A DNA stretch of 64,000 nucleotides, from NCBI GenBank assembly GCA_028751875.1, contig CM054154.1:58593905-58657904 (forward strand), in the 5' to 3' direction. The notes under the pieces are model-generated. The model searched no databases and was not told the origin of the DNA. It was given only the letters and a program-made list of their open reading frames with translations. The position numbers were made by a program, and so were the translations under genes. The stretch is from Rapana venosa (taxonomy: Eukaryota; Mollusca; Gastropoda; Neogastropoda; Muricidae). Positions 35,200-46,532 of the stretch are shown in pieces; position 1 is the first letter of the stretch; every line of letters begins with the position of its first letter.

Positions 35200-36317
35200 G
35201 CAGAAAAAAGGTGCCCAAAAGCGGACCCCCATACCATCACCAAACACAACCTTCACGCAAAGTACAATCATTTACCTCCCCGACGGGAAATTTGGGGAGT
35301 CCTGCGGGGACATTTTGGGGCCCTTTCTTTTCACTTCTACACCGCTCCCTGTACATTATTAACCGTCTAGATAACCATCATTTTTAGCAGATGACTCTCA
35401 ATTCTAAGGTGACCTCCTAAAAATTCCCTTCCCCTTTTGACAATATGGCTTATGCTTTCAAGATATCCAAAATGGATAGAGAAAATTACAACAACGTTGA
35501 TAAAACCGAACCCCATGTTTGTAGGGACCAACACAAACTCCTTCCTTTTACAACGTTAAATAGAAATGGAAAATGCATCACCCCTTACCACTGCTGTGAA
35601 TATTGGGGTATCATCGCAAACACTTAGCAAAATGCCTCAAGCAATCAATTAGGGGTATTAGTGCAATTCAAAGTCCCCCCCAGACACAAACCCCAAACTG
35701 TCGCGTTCTTTTTTTCGATGGATATTGCAATTCTCTTTAGCGGGTCTACCAGCACCATCTATCAACCCCCTTCAATATTCCAAAACTCTGCCTCGATTCC
35801 TCAGAAAGAAAAACCATGCACTTTCCCCTTTCTTTGCAATCTCTCCACTGGCTGTGGCCAAAAAAGAATAACTATTGCCTTGCCACAAAAGAATAAACGT
35901 AATTTAGTAAAGTACTCTCTGTTAAAAATGTCTCCACAAACAGCCCCTTCCACCTCTGTGATGCTTTCACCTGTGCACTCTCGTTCCCTTCGCTCTGTGC
36001 AGATTCCTTGTGCTTAGAATCCCTAATTCAAATCCACCATCGCCATCGCCCCTCTGTTTCTGGTTCCATGATTGGAATGGCTTCCCTATTCTTTTCCCCC
36101 AAAAGACCTTTTTGTGACATTTTTAAATCCACCTAAAGACACATTTGTTTCAAACCTAAGTTTTTTCCTCCCCTGTTTCATTTCATGCGTCCCTGCTTTC
36201 AACACCAAAAATCCATCCCCTGCCAAAAAGTACAACCCGTTATGTGTTTGTGTGTGTTGCGATGCGGTACATTTGACTTGTTAGAACTTTTAAATTTCTA
36301 TTGTTTGAAGAGCTGTG
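35200..36317 (+). mobile_element. LINE copy D (CR1/L2-group), reverse transcriptase to C-terminus
   Basis: Recognisable pieces: a degraded GDILGPFLFTS string after GGGGAC (about 35,305-35,340), GCAGATGACTCTCAATTC (ADDSQF, about 35,388-35,405), TATTGGGGTATC (KYLG-like, about 35,603), CTCTCCACTGGCTG (LHWL, about 35,841-35,855), and GTGCAGATTCCTTGTGCTTAG (about 35,996-36,017). Co-linear with A and C. Many stops and frameshifts. Its 3' tail seems to be displaced to 36,705-36,770. Confidence 0.7.
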
Positions 36318-36704
36318 AAAACCGAATGCTACGCTACTGACGATCAAATGGGAAGACAGGACCGAATGAAGAAAATTTGGGGAATGTGCAAAATTGATGA
36401 TCTGAAGTCTGTAGCTAGTACCAATAGATTGCGTGGTTTGGGCCGTTTAAAAGAAAGCAGACCACCACACATAAAAAAACAATGAACTTTGTAGTGGATG
36501 GAAAGAGACCAAAGTAAACCCTACAAGACCTGGGGCGTATTGCAATGATCTTAGAGAAAAGGGGGATAAATAAGGAGGAAACTCAAAACGAGGAGTGGAG
36601 AAAGGTCCTCAATGCAAAAACCCCCCCCTGTGAGAAACATGAAAAAAAGGAGGGGGAAAAGTTGCAAAATGTGTAAGAATGAGTTCAGAAGGTTTTCTTT
36701 GGTC
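36318..36704 (+). mobile_element. C-terminal fragment of a different non-LTR retrotransposon
   Basis: About 36,345-36,478 is open and reads GRQDRMKKIWGMCKIDDL then KSVASTNRLRGLGRLKESRP. This is the NRLRWFGHLKR-type C-terminal signature found in several non-LTR retrotransposon proteins and differs from the CR1/L2-type C-terminus of A-E. A second frame gives MNFVVDGKRPK-like residues (about 36,481-36,515). It sits between the coding end and the 3' tail of LINE D, suggesting insertion into that element. Confidence 0.55.
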
Positions 36705-36770
36705 GTGCAAGTACGGCTATATAAATTCCATTTTTTAATTATTATTTTATTATTAACCTTAACTGCCCAG
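36705..36770 (+). mobile_element. 3' tail of LINE D
   Basis: GTGCAAGTACGGCTATATAA then ATTCCATTTTTTAATTATTA corresponds to the 3' end of copies A, B and C (AGATATAGCGCTATATAA...ATT repeats). Confidence 0.6.
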
Positions 36771-37736
36771 TGCAAGTGCCCAAATACGGGGCATAAAAAT
36801 TTTTATTTCCCCTGCTATGTTCAATCCCTTACTCAGAAACTACTACATGAATTCCCGATGTTACTCAAAGACAGATTTATATTTTTTTGAGATTCTTCGA
36901 GGCAAGCTCAATTTGTTAGATGATTTCCTGTGAAAATTATTTTAAAAAGTAAAAAAAATCAAAAATACATTTCTTCACCCACTGTCATTCTGAGTACCCC
37001 CCCTCTCAAAAAACTCAAACAAAAATCCCTTGGGCCCAAAACTCCATTATTTTTTTTTTAAATACACGATCTTTGAATCATACCCAATCGTTTTTTATCA
37101 CTGTTAAGTAAATCTAGTTTTATTTGCACTTTTCAGCTGTGTAAAATTATTGATGCCCTTTTTCAAGAAGTGTCGCCATTTTTAAAAAAAAACTTCCCCA
37201 ACAGTCATGATTAAAACCACAAAAAAGGCTAAAAAAAAAGTCGTTTTTGCCACTGTTTTTGCAGCTGGATTTTGCCCAAACAACAGGAGAGTGCTCCAGA
37301 AATTTTCCCGGGTTGTTGGGTATAGGGGCGTTTTGCCCCGGAAAATTTCCGGGGGGAAAGCAATTAGGGTTAAACTTTCTCTTTTATATGCTTGGTCAAA
37401 TTTTACATTAAAAAAATTTATTCTTTTTACAAAAAAGGAATTTTTTTAAAAGTGATTGCAATCATTTTTCAGTTTTTTGCTGTACTACACAAATTAATAA
37501 TTTAGATTTTTTTTCATTCATTTTTTAAAAGGAATTTTATTTTGTGGGAGAAACCTATGGGTGGTAGGAAGGCTCTTGCCCCAAAGCGCATTTGAAACAA
37601 CAAATATTGATGTTTTTTTTTTTTGTTTGGTTTTTGAAATTTGTTTTCTTAAAAATTTTTTTTCAAATGGAAAAAAAAAACCCGAATCATTGCATCAATT
37701 TTTTTTCCATTTGGGGACAAATTTTTTTCTCCCATA
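36771..37736. other. No gene recognised
   Basis: Low-quality, A/T-run-rich sequence ending in CCCATA immediately before a TIR element. Confidence 0.45.
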
Positions 37737-40267
37737 TGGGTTATTTAGAAGCGTGAGGGTTTTTTATTTAGACTTGAAAATAAATGTCATTGGAAGTTTA
37801 TGCCTTTTTGTCATATTTTAGAGACTTTTTCAAACTTGCATTCTTTGAAAAAAAAAAAAAAATTTTAATGGTTTTTCTTGTATTTGATGAAAATTAAATT
37901 CTATTTTAGCGGCCCGTATTTCGGATGTGACAGGGAAACCAAAAAAAGGAAAAATAAAAAACTTTTTAAACAGAATACAAACAAAAAACCACCCAAAATG
38001 TTTTTTTTTTTCATTTATAAAAAAAATTAATTTTGGAAGTATGACTTCATGACAAGCAATTCTTTGCTATTTTTTAATGCGTCTAAGAAGTTTTGTTTTT
38101 GCCCCAATTTTAAAAGGGTTTTTTTTTTGTTTTTTAAAAGTACCACAGGGGGCACCCCAAAAACGCCGAACTTTATCCAAAAAATAATACAAAAAAACAA
38201 AATTTTTCTTTTCCAAGAATGGAAAACTATTTCATATTTTCTTTATAAAAGAATTGTTGCGGTTGGACATGGAAACTTTTGGGTGGACAAGGAAACCCAA
38301 CCCCTCAAAAGCACAAATCAAAAGTGTAGCAATTTAAACATAAATTTAAAAAAAACACACCAACAAAAAATGGAACAAAGCATTTTTGAACATTATTCAT
38401 ATGTTTATCATTTTATATTCGGTTTGAAATGGAAACGTTTGGGTGTGCATGGAAACCCAAAACCCCCCCAAAAAACAAATTTGAAAGTGTGCAATTTAAA
38501 TCAAATTTGGAAAAAAACACCAAATTTTTAAAAAGAAAAAAATCATACTTTTAACTTTATTTATATTGATTTATCACGTTAAGTGACTATTTATCATGCT
38601 AGGTGTATCATATCCAACACAACCCAAATCCATTTTTCTCATTTACCTAGCAATCATTTTAATTAATGATGAAATTGAGTTTATGAGGATCTGCTTTTTC
38701 TTTAAATACAAAAAACATGAAAAAATATAAAAAAAAATTTTTAAATTTTTAAAAACCAAAAAAATTTAATGTCGATCAAATTTTTTTCTATGAGTCAATT
38801 TTTTCAAATCATCACCTTTGCTGGGTTTTTTTTCTTTACAACACTTTAAATAAAAAGAAAAACTAAGGTTACTTCATTTCTTGTTTTAAGGCAATAGAAT
38901 TATTTTACTTTATGGGCAAATAGAAACCTTCCACACTCCCGTACTTGCCTGTGCTTTTTTTTTACACTGCAGCTGCTTTTTTGTCCCCCCATTTAACAAA
39001 TTTCAAACGATTTGGACTGTTAAAAGTTTCTCTCCACGCTCTTGCGTGCACAACAAAGAATTTGTTTTATATTGTAAAAGTTTAAAAAAAAAAATTTTAT
39101 AAAAATATGGATCCTATGTGTAGTTGGCATCCTGCCCCCCCTGCCCCAGCCTTTGTTCCTATCTGACTCCCACCTTGAAGATCCTTTCTTAGACACTGTC
39201 TTTTTGTAAAATTAACTGTACCCTCCCCATTTGACATTGATTCCTCTTATAAAACCAATTTGTTGTGTTGTGTGTGTGTGTGTGTGTTGTTTGGTGTGTT
39301 GTGTGTGTGTGGTTTGTGGTGTGTTGGTGTGTGGATGTTAAGTGAGGAAAAGCATGCTGGGCGTGGTGCGTGCGTGCGCCCTTTGTGTGTAACCCAATGA
39401 AAAATTTTTAAGAAGTGCATTGTTATTTGGTCCATAAAATTGAAATTTTTTTTTAAAAAGGCGATCATGGTTTCTTGTCATAACCAATTTCAAACTGTAG
39501 GTTGTTGCTTTTTAGTCAAAGTGTGCGTTTTGTCTATTTTTTTTTTTTATAAAGCTTTTCTCACACATTAAAGTGAATCGGGTTTTAAAAATTTCAAGGA
39601 AAAAAAGGGGACGAAAAAAAAAGAGACGAAAAAAAAAAAAACAAAAAGCCATCCTCATGAAGTGGTTTTCAAACTAACCATCCGGGCTTGTAAGGTTTCA
39701 CCAGTTTTAAAAATGTTATGCTTAGGACTTTCAGCATTGTATCCTATTTCAAATAAATGACTTAACGGAAGAAGCTTTGTTTGATTCAATGAAACCTACG
39801 AAAAGAAAAGGGAGAAAAAAAGTGACGGGGTTTTTGGTTGTGACCAGAAACGCCCAGCTCTGTCATCTGTGCATTTTACAAAAATTAAAATCACGCGATG
39901 AGTTTAGCCCCATGGTTTCCCTTCGGTTTATCATTTCCAAACAACAATTTTTGTAGATCATTTCATTTCCTGAAAACAACCTAGAAACTGTACGGGAAAA
40001 GGGGAGATTTAGACAGTGATCAAATCGTGACCGAAACGACAAACAATCCCTTTTTCCCGTCCGACAACAGAGGAATCAGGAATTTTTACAGCCCAAAATT
40101 TAAAAGGTGAGATAACAGACAGAAAGAAGCTGCAGGGTTTTTATTTTTAAACAACAAACCAAAAAATTCAATGAAGAATCAATGAGAACGAGGGGTAATT
40201 TTTGTGTATGCTTCTAAAACAATGTCCCAAGACAAAAACCACACTTTTTTGGTTTCTGTACAACCCA
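37737..40267. mobile_element. TIR element of an unrecognised family, shorter copy with both ends visible
   Basis: Starts TGGGTTATTTAGAAGCGTG and ends GGTTTCTGTACAACCCA. The reverse complement of the right end (TGGGTTGTACAGAAACC then GTGTGGTTTTTGTC) matches the clean left end at 60,301 (TGGGTTATTCTCAGAAAC, GTGAGGTTTTTGTGAC), so terminal inverted repeats of at least about 35 bp are present. The interior is co-linear with 60,301-64,000: shared GACATGGAAACC-type repeats, ACTGCAGCTGCTTTTTTGTC, a GT tract, TTTCTTGTCATAACCAATTTC and GCTTAGGACTT.CAGCATTGT. It lacks the roughly 1.3 kb found at 62,078-63,385. No transposase frame was seen. Sequence quality is poor. Confidence 0.65.
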
Positions 40268-41841
40268 ACGTGTTAATTCCCAAAAAATATAATAAATACA
40301 CAGTTTGTAGATCAACAAAAAATTTCCCCTTAACCCTTTTCCCCTTTTTTTCCCCCGGGAGCCCGCCCCAGCCCCCCTGGCCGGCGATTTTTATCCAGCC
40401 GCAGCCCCCCCCGACGTTTTTCGCCTAGTGGGGGGAAATTTCCCCCAGCATTAAGCTTTAGGTAGTAACGCACATATGAATGAAATTCCCCAGAGGTCAC
40501 AAAACTAAGGGGGGAATGGGCACCAAATTTAGGCTACACAGCCTCCCCCTTCACAAGAAATTGGCCAGTGACTGGGGTTTGTCTTTCCCCCGCTTTCTGT
40601 ACTTAAAAAAGGAGCAAAAATTGGGATACAATTTGGGAGGAATATATGATGTGGGAAAAGAAGGTTTTTGGCCCAAAAGGGGAAAAGTTTTAAAGAGAAT
40701 AAAATTTGAATTGATGAAGTGATGAGAAGAAGGAGATGAAAAAAAGGGGAAGGTATGAGTCAAAAGTGTTGTGAGGATAACTTTCCCTTGGTTCATAGCA
40801 ACAACATGGCGCACGCCAAGGCCCCTTTCCAGTGAAAACTTCACGCTGCCCACTGGCCGCCCCAAACTCTCCCATGAATGCCAAGCCCTTTAATTTCTTT
40901 GTTTTGTTTGTGCCCCCAAAATTTTTTTTCAAATGCAGAGATGAAACTAACAATTTTGCCCGGCAAAAATTCGCCCCTGAAAGGGGTAAGTCATGATCCA
41001 TTTTGGAAAAACAACCTGAGAAAATTCGGCTTTTCCCGTCAGTTTTGATATGATGGGGTCAAGCTTTGTGAGGCTTTATCCTACTGGTCTACCCATTTTA
41101 GATTTTCTGAGTCATGGATAGTACTATTTTGACAAAAAAAAAGATTTTAAAATTAATCATATTTTCACCTGAGAAAAACGCCCAACCCCACCCTGGATGC
41201 AACAGGGGGTGTGACACTGCATTGTGACGCCTTTTAATGGCTTTGGTGAAAGGGCACACTTGTGTTTGTAAATAGTAGGCGTGAGCATTAATTTTTGGGT
41301 AATGTATACATGGCCCCTTGTGAAAGTTGTAAAGTTCCATGGATTACCTGACGGGGGATGCGATGGGGATCATTCAGGCAGGGCCACCTTTTTTTTTTTA
41401 ACACTTTCGATATTTGATGTTTGAGGTAGTTGTAGATAACACATGATGTCACTGCAACGTTACCTTTGGTGACAAAATGGGGAAGCAGCACGACACTGGA
41501 GGAGGGCACACATCTTTGGGGTTTCAGAACAAAGTTGACACCATTTTGAATATTTGGCCAAATATGAAGCCGCGAACAAAAAGTAACGTACAACACTTGT
41601 GTACCAAGGTACCTTTTTTTCTTAAAAAAACTGCATGAATTTTCGAAAATGCGAGAGTTTCCTGTAAGATATGCGAAGGTAAAAAGGGGTTTTAATACAT
41701 TTAAACATATTCCGTTTCTAAATTTCCGAAATAAAACATGTATAACACTAAAAAGAAAGAGAAAGCAAAACTTTAACAAACATGTTTTTGGTCCCCCAAA
41801 AAAATATATTTTTCGTTTTTTGGGGGTTTTTTTCTGCACAT
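40268..41841. other. No gene recognised
   Basis: Low-quality sequence; open stretches on the minus strand show no recognisable domain. Confidence 0.5.
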
Positions 41842-42370
41842 CTTTTGTGTTCCCCGTCCCGCGTTCCCACGAGCTCTTCCCCTTCGCCGCCCCAGCAATC
41901 CCAGATTTGTTATGTCTTTCCCCCAGGGTCGGAAATCCACAGGCGCCCCCCTCCTATCAGGGTGCCGGGGCCACCAGCCAGGGGGCCCCGCACTGCTGCT
42001 GGGTCACTTTGGTGGTGTTCAGTGGTACCCGTTTGAGTAACTAGCAGGACACCCCCTATAAGCCCCCCCAAAAGGCATATTCCTAATCGCGGAGCCGAAT
42101 AAAGGGGGTTTCCCACCGAGGTGCAACCCCCACTCCCCCCCACGACCCTCCCCGTGAAACCCCCAAACCCCCCAAGGCTTGACACAAACCCCCCATGGCA
42201 CAGAAGAGTATGGGCAAACGAACCCGAGGTCACCATGAAACCAGAGAACTGGGACCCCAAAAAGAGGCAAATTTTTTTTTTATTCATGGTTTAAAGACAA
42301 TGAAAATGAATAATATGCGCTGTGGGAAATGCATATGCTTTTAGACTACTTTACAGGGTTGATCTACGTT
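41842..42370. repeat. Dispersed repeat pair, copy 2 (partner 24,480-25,000)
   Basis: See the partner for shared words. The two copies are co-linear for about 500 bp in the same orientation. No coding content was recognised. Confidence 0.6.
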
Positions 42371-42371
42371 A

Positions 42372-42632
42372 CAATCAATTTTTTATACCCCGGATCAAAT
42401 GGGCCTGAAGTACAGAACCGCAGTGTTTGGGAGGTAATTTGACAAAAACCCCTAAAACCGATCGTTAAGAGGTGAAGCCCGACTGTGGGTTTCCCCGTTT
42501 TCCCCCTGGCCACACAACTCACCGGGTAGGGGCTGGCGGAGTCCCCCAAAACCCTGACTATGGGGTCGAACCCACGACCTTTCCCGTCTGAAACCCAGGC
42601 GTAACCACTGCGCCCCTGGCGGGTGGTTATTT
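42372..42632 (-). repeat. tRNA-derived SINE
   Basis: On the minus strand from about 42,632: CCAGGGGCGCAGTGGTTACG (A-box region), then GGTCGTGGGTTCGACCCCA with a good B box (GGTTCGACCCC, 42,572-42,562), followed by a GC-rich body. Spacing between the two boxes is tRNA-like. The 3' end is uncertain. Confidence 0.7.
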
Positions 42633-42660
42633 CGTTTCTTGTCCTAATGGTGTACACAAC

Positions 42661-43490
42661 AAAAACTGAATTTTTGCAAATTTTTTGTTTTCACAACAAA
42701 AACCATTTCTGCAAATGACGTAGATGGTTATTTATTTATTTCCCAAATAAGAATAAGCGTCCAAATGAAAAAGATAGGTAAACATACCCCCAAATAACCA
42801 GGTAGTAAGGGGGAAAAAATTTTTCCCCGAAATGGTTTTTGGGGGCCGGGGGCATGCCCCCTGCCCTTTGGAGAAATCAGGGGGGATTGCCCCCTGAGCT
42901 GAAGGGTTTTTAGAAATTTAGCCCGCAAAAAGCCTCTCCTTGAACTAATTTCGTTTTTAAATTTAAACAATTTCTGCCCCAAAAAAAGCTCCCAAATGCT
43001 TTTTCAGGGCCCTTCTTAACCAAAAGGGGGTTTTTACACAAAAAAACACAAAACAAAAAATGAGGCTTTTAGAAAAAATTAATGTGCGCTAAACGATAGA
43101 GGAAGGAGAGGAAGGTCAGCACAAACAGGAGGGGAGAGATCAAACTTTTATTTTCAGTGGTACATTGATAAGCAGTGCATTTGCTTTTTTTTTTATCAAC
43201 CACTTCTAAAGAAGAAAAAAAGGAGAAAAAAAAAATAATGTATATGCAGACATGAATTTTTTTAAAACCTAATCTTTTGGGAAATTTTTCAAATCAAACA
43301 AAAAAAGACAATAACAGCATATTGGAATTAAAAAAAAAAAAAAAAAACTGAAAAAAATTAACCTACAAATTAAATAATTAAAAATTTGAAAAAATATCCC
43401 TCTAAAAAACAAACAAGCAACAAAGAAAAACCAAACCAAAACAAAGAAGACAAAAAAATTTTTTTAAAAAAAAACACACCAATTTCCCTT

Positions 43491-43523
<33 letters not shown>

Positions 43524-43660
43524 ACAGACACAAAAGAAGAGTGAGTGTTGGGGGTGTGTGTGATATGGGGGGGGGGTGAAAGAGGAGAGAGGAGAGAGGA
43601 GATGGAGAGAGAGGGGGGGGGGGGGGGGGGTGCATCCCTGAAATAGAAGGGGGAGGTGCT
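42661..43660. repeat. Low-complexity stretch and GA/G/C runs
   Basis: Includes 43,140-43,205 (TTTTATTTTCAGTGGTACAT then TGATAAGCAGTGCATTTGC), related to 62,095-62,155, and a C-run at 43,490-43,523. A GA tract ends in a G-run at 43,567-43,630. No gene. Confidence 0.65.
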
Positions 43661-43849
43661 AATTTTTATGTTTACAACTTTTCTCTTGACCACAGCAGGG
43701 TGAAGTGGAACAGCCAGTGAAAGCCCCCACCCCCATCCCTCTCCCCCTTCCTTCTTCCCACCAACCCCTGCACCCCCTTTTCCCTTTAAACCCCGCTGCA
43801 GGCAGTCCCTGCCTTTCATGAAACCCGATCCCCTTGTTGTTAGTGGTCC

Positions 43850-46263
43850 CCCCTTTCCTTTTTACTATGCATTGACCAGAACATACCCCTCCTGTAGGAA
43901 AACATTTTTTCCCAACGTGGCTCAAAGGTTTTCCGAAAATGGGTCTGAGAAAAAACGTCTGGGCCCTTTTTTCTGGATGAAGAGTCAAACAGGTGACCAG
44001 TTTTAACCTTACGGGGGGATACGCTGGGAAGACTCCTTTTGGAACTCTTGCAGTAATCTTCCCCGAAGCGTCTCGATCAAGCTCTTTAAGGGACTTTAAA
44101 GGGGTGATCGGTTTGGATGATGTCATGTCCCCGGCAAAGACATTTAGGCCCGAAAGAACCGATTTCTTTTGGAGAAGTGCCCGCTACTTGGGATAAAACT
44201 GAACAGGGACAAAGGGTGAGTGAGAAAAACAGAGATTTCCTTTCTGGGCACTGGTACCAAGGATGGCCTGCAGATGACCCCGAGAAGTGGGAAACAGTCC
44301 TGCAAATGCCAAAAACCAAAAGACGTTGAAGGGGTCAGACAAATTTTGTGGATTTGTCAACCCACTCTCCAAATTCCCCAAAACGTCGGAGCTATTGAAC
44401 CCAACAACGCTGACACGGCAGATACCACGGACTTGGACACCAAATCATGACAAAGCATTTTAAACTGTCCCGTCTTGTCACTGAAAACTCCCGTTTTTGT
44501 TTTACAACCCTGGAGAAGAAATCGCTATTCAGTGTGATGCAGGTCAGAGTGGACGGCGAGTCCTCCTCTCCAGAACGGCGACGTTGCGACATCGTTTGCC
44601 TTGACAGACGCTGAAAAAGTATGCTCAGATGAAAAGGAAGTTTGGGATGTATTTGCAGTGGAAAATTTTTACCCGTCACATTTGGCGGGTAGTAAAAGTC
44701 CCGAGTGATCACAACCATGGAAGCGATCTTTCAAAAACACTGTCTCGTTCCAAAAAACTACAAAGGGATGTGCCAGACTTCAAGGGTATAACATCAGTGT
44801 CACCTACAAAAAAGGCAAAGAAGCTCCTTGCCGACAATTTTCCCGACCACCTTTAAAAAACCAGGCGGCAAGAAGAATTGAACCATCAATAGTTGATTTT
44901 TGTTCTCATCAGAAAAGAAAAGTCTTCAAACCCGCCCAAAAGTCTTCAAACCACATGAACTTCCCCACGTCAGGGGAAAAGATAGGTTTGACTGTTCCAA
45001 ATGATGGGAAAGATACTTGGGGACGTAGATTTCCCCTAAACTATTGGGAAATAGACGGGTTTTAAAACACAAACGCATTCACTTCATCAAGAAACGAAAG
45101 CTCATTCGCCCCATTGGCTCTCCCTGTGTTTGATCTCTGACAACGGTCCCCCGTTCATCCTGAAAAAATTTTTAAAAAGTTTGAAACGTTCGACTTTGAA
45201 CAAGAACTCAGCCCCATAACGCAAGAGCAACGGAAAAGCGGAATTGCTGTCAAAACTGCAAAATCCCTCCTTAGGAAGAACAAGGATGGGGACAGTTTCC
45301 CGCTTTCCTGAATTTCGAAACACACCAGTCAGAACATGGAATAGTCCTGCACAAATTTTAATAGGGACACTAGAAAACTCTTGCCCCCTGTGAAACTTGT
45401 GAATCCCAAAATTTTTTAGAGTCGCATCAAAAAGTTTCCTGAAGGGGGTGGAAGTTTTCTTTTTCAGTGCCCTTTTTCAAAGGTCTTGGGGCAATGCAGA
45501 TTTGCAAATTTCCAGATTTCTTTGTTGCCACTCCTTCGGTGCACCAACGGGGGGTTATCTACCGGGTAAAAGTCAGCTTTTAGTATTTGTCTAGTTCCTT
45601 TCACTTTTCCAAAGCTTCTTTTTAGTCCACATTCAAAAGCTGGACAGTCCGGAAACAAAGAAGAACTTTTACAGGGACCAAGACCCTGCCCCCCCCCCCC
45701 CGCAAGAAGGGGGCGTTGTCAGCAGCCACCACGCATGGCAAGAAAAAATGGACCAAGCCACAGTATCAGCAGCAGTGGGACCTACAACGTTGGGCTGAAG
45801 ATGGGGCGATCTACCCGGAACCGGGGCACCCCGAAAAAAGTAGCAGACCCGGGGCCCCCTACCAGAACCAGGGGGCCCGCCAACCCCAAACCCTGGCGCA
45901 GCCTTGAGTCCGGGTGGGCCCCCCCCCACGTCCTTGGCCCCAGCAGCCAAACGCCTGCCCCTCCACCTTCGGCCCAGCTTCCCAGAGACGGCCCGCCTCT
46001 CTGCCCACTTAAAAAACACGGCCGGTGACTTTTCTGCCGCACGCCAACCCTCTTTCCAAAGAAAACAGCCCAGACCCCAAGGGGCCCCCAGACACCGAGG
46101 GAGTTTTCATCGCCCCCCGCACCATCTTCACAATCCTGTCCCCCTGTAGGGCAAAGGGAAAATACGCCAAAATCGATTTAAAATTCTTAAATTAAGTTGA
46201 ATAACGTTGACTCAGTCTCATTGACTTTAATTTCAGTTCGATTTCGCCGTAAAAAACGGGGGA
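43850..46263 (+). mobile_element. Ty3/gypsy-like pol remnant (RT, RNase H, integrase)
   Basis: Broken plus-strand polyprotein of an LTR retrotransposon. Reverse transcriptase: TPFGTL and FPEA around 44,030-44,065, then KGVIGLDDVMS (about 44,098-44,130), equivalent to the DD catalytic block. PKDVEGVRQIL follows (about 44,312-44,346). RNase H: SDH (44,704) and LSRSKKLQRD (about 44,742). Integrase: LISDNGPPF (45,130-45,156) and a NTPVRTWNSPAQIL-type string (about 45,321-45,355). The C-terminus is GTYNVGLKMGRSTRN-like (about 45,780). Stops and shifts interrupt every domain, in part from the local sequence errors. No gag or 5' LTR was recognised. Confidence 0.75.
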
Positions 46264-46528
46264 TGTTGTAAAAATTCTGTACTTCGTTTTGGTTCAATTA
46301 CTTTTTTAAGATTCTTTCAAAAAGAAGTTATCGAGATTTCAGGCCCGATGCTGTAAGATGGGCGCAGCTCAGTCATCTTTGAGTTTTTCTTTGACAAAAA
46401 TTTAACATGGTAATCACACCCCATGTATTGGAAAACAATGCAAAAAAATGGGGATGTTGCACTTCATGTTACCAAAAAAAACAGCTTTTCCCTGGTCCAG
46501 AATTATTTCAAGTTTTTTTTTTTTTGGG
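46251..46528 (+). repeat. Probable polypurine tract and start of 3' LTR of the gypsy remnant
   Basis: AAAAAACGGGGGA (46,251-46,263) directly precedes TGTTGTAAAAATTC, matching the usual polypurine tract followed by a TG-starting LTR. The LTR's right end cannot be defined; a TTAA-class element begins at 46,533. Confidence 0.45.
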
Positions 46529-46532
46529 CTAA

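Noticed and set aside
42728..43819. Minus-strand frames up to 149 residues near 43.4-43.8 kb
   Set aside because: They run through C/G/GA low-complexity tracts and lie opposite the gypsy remnant.
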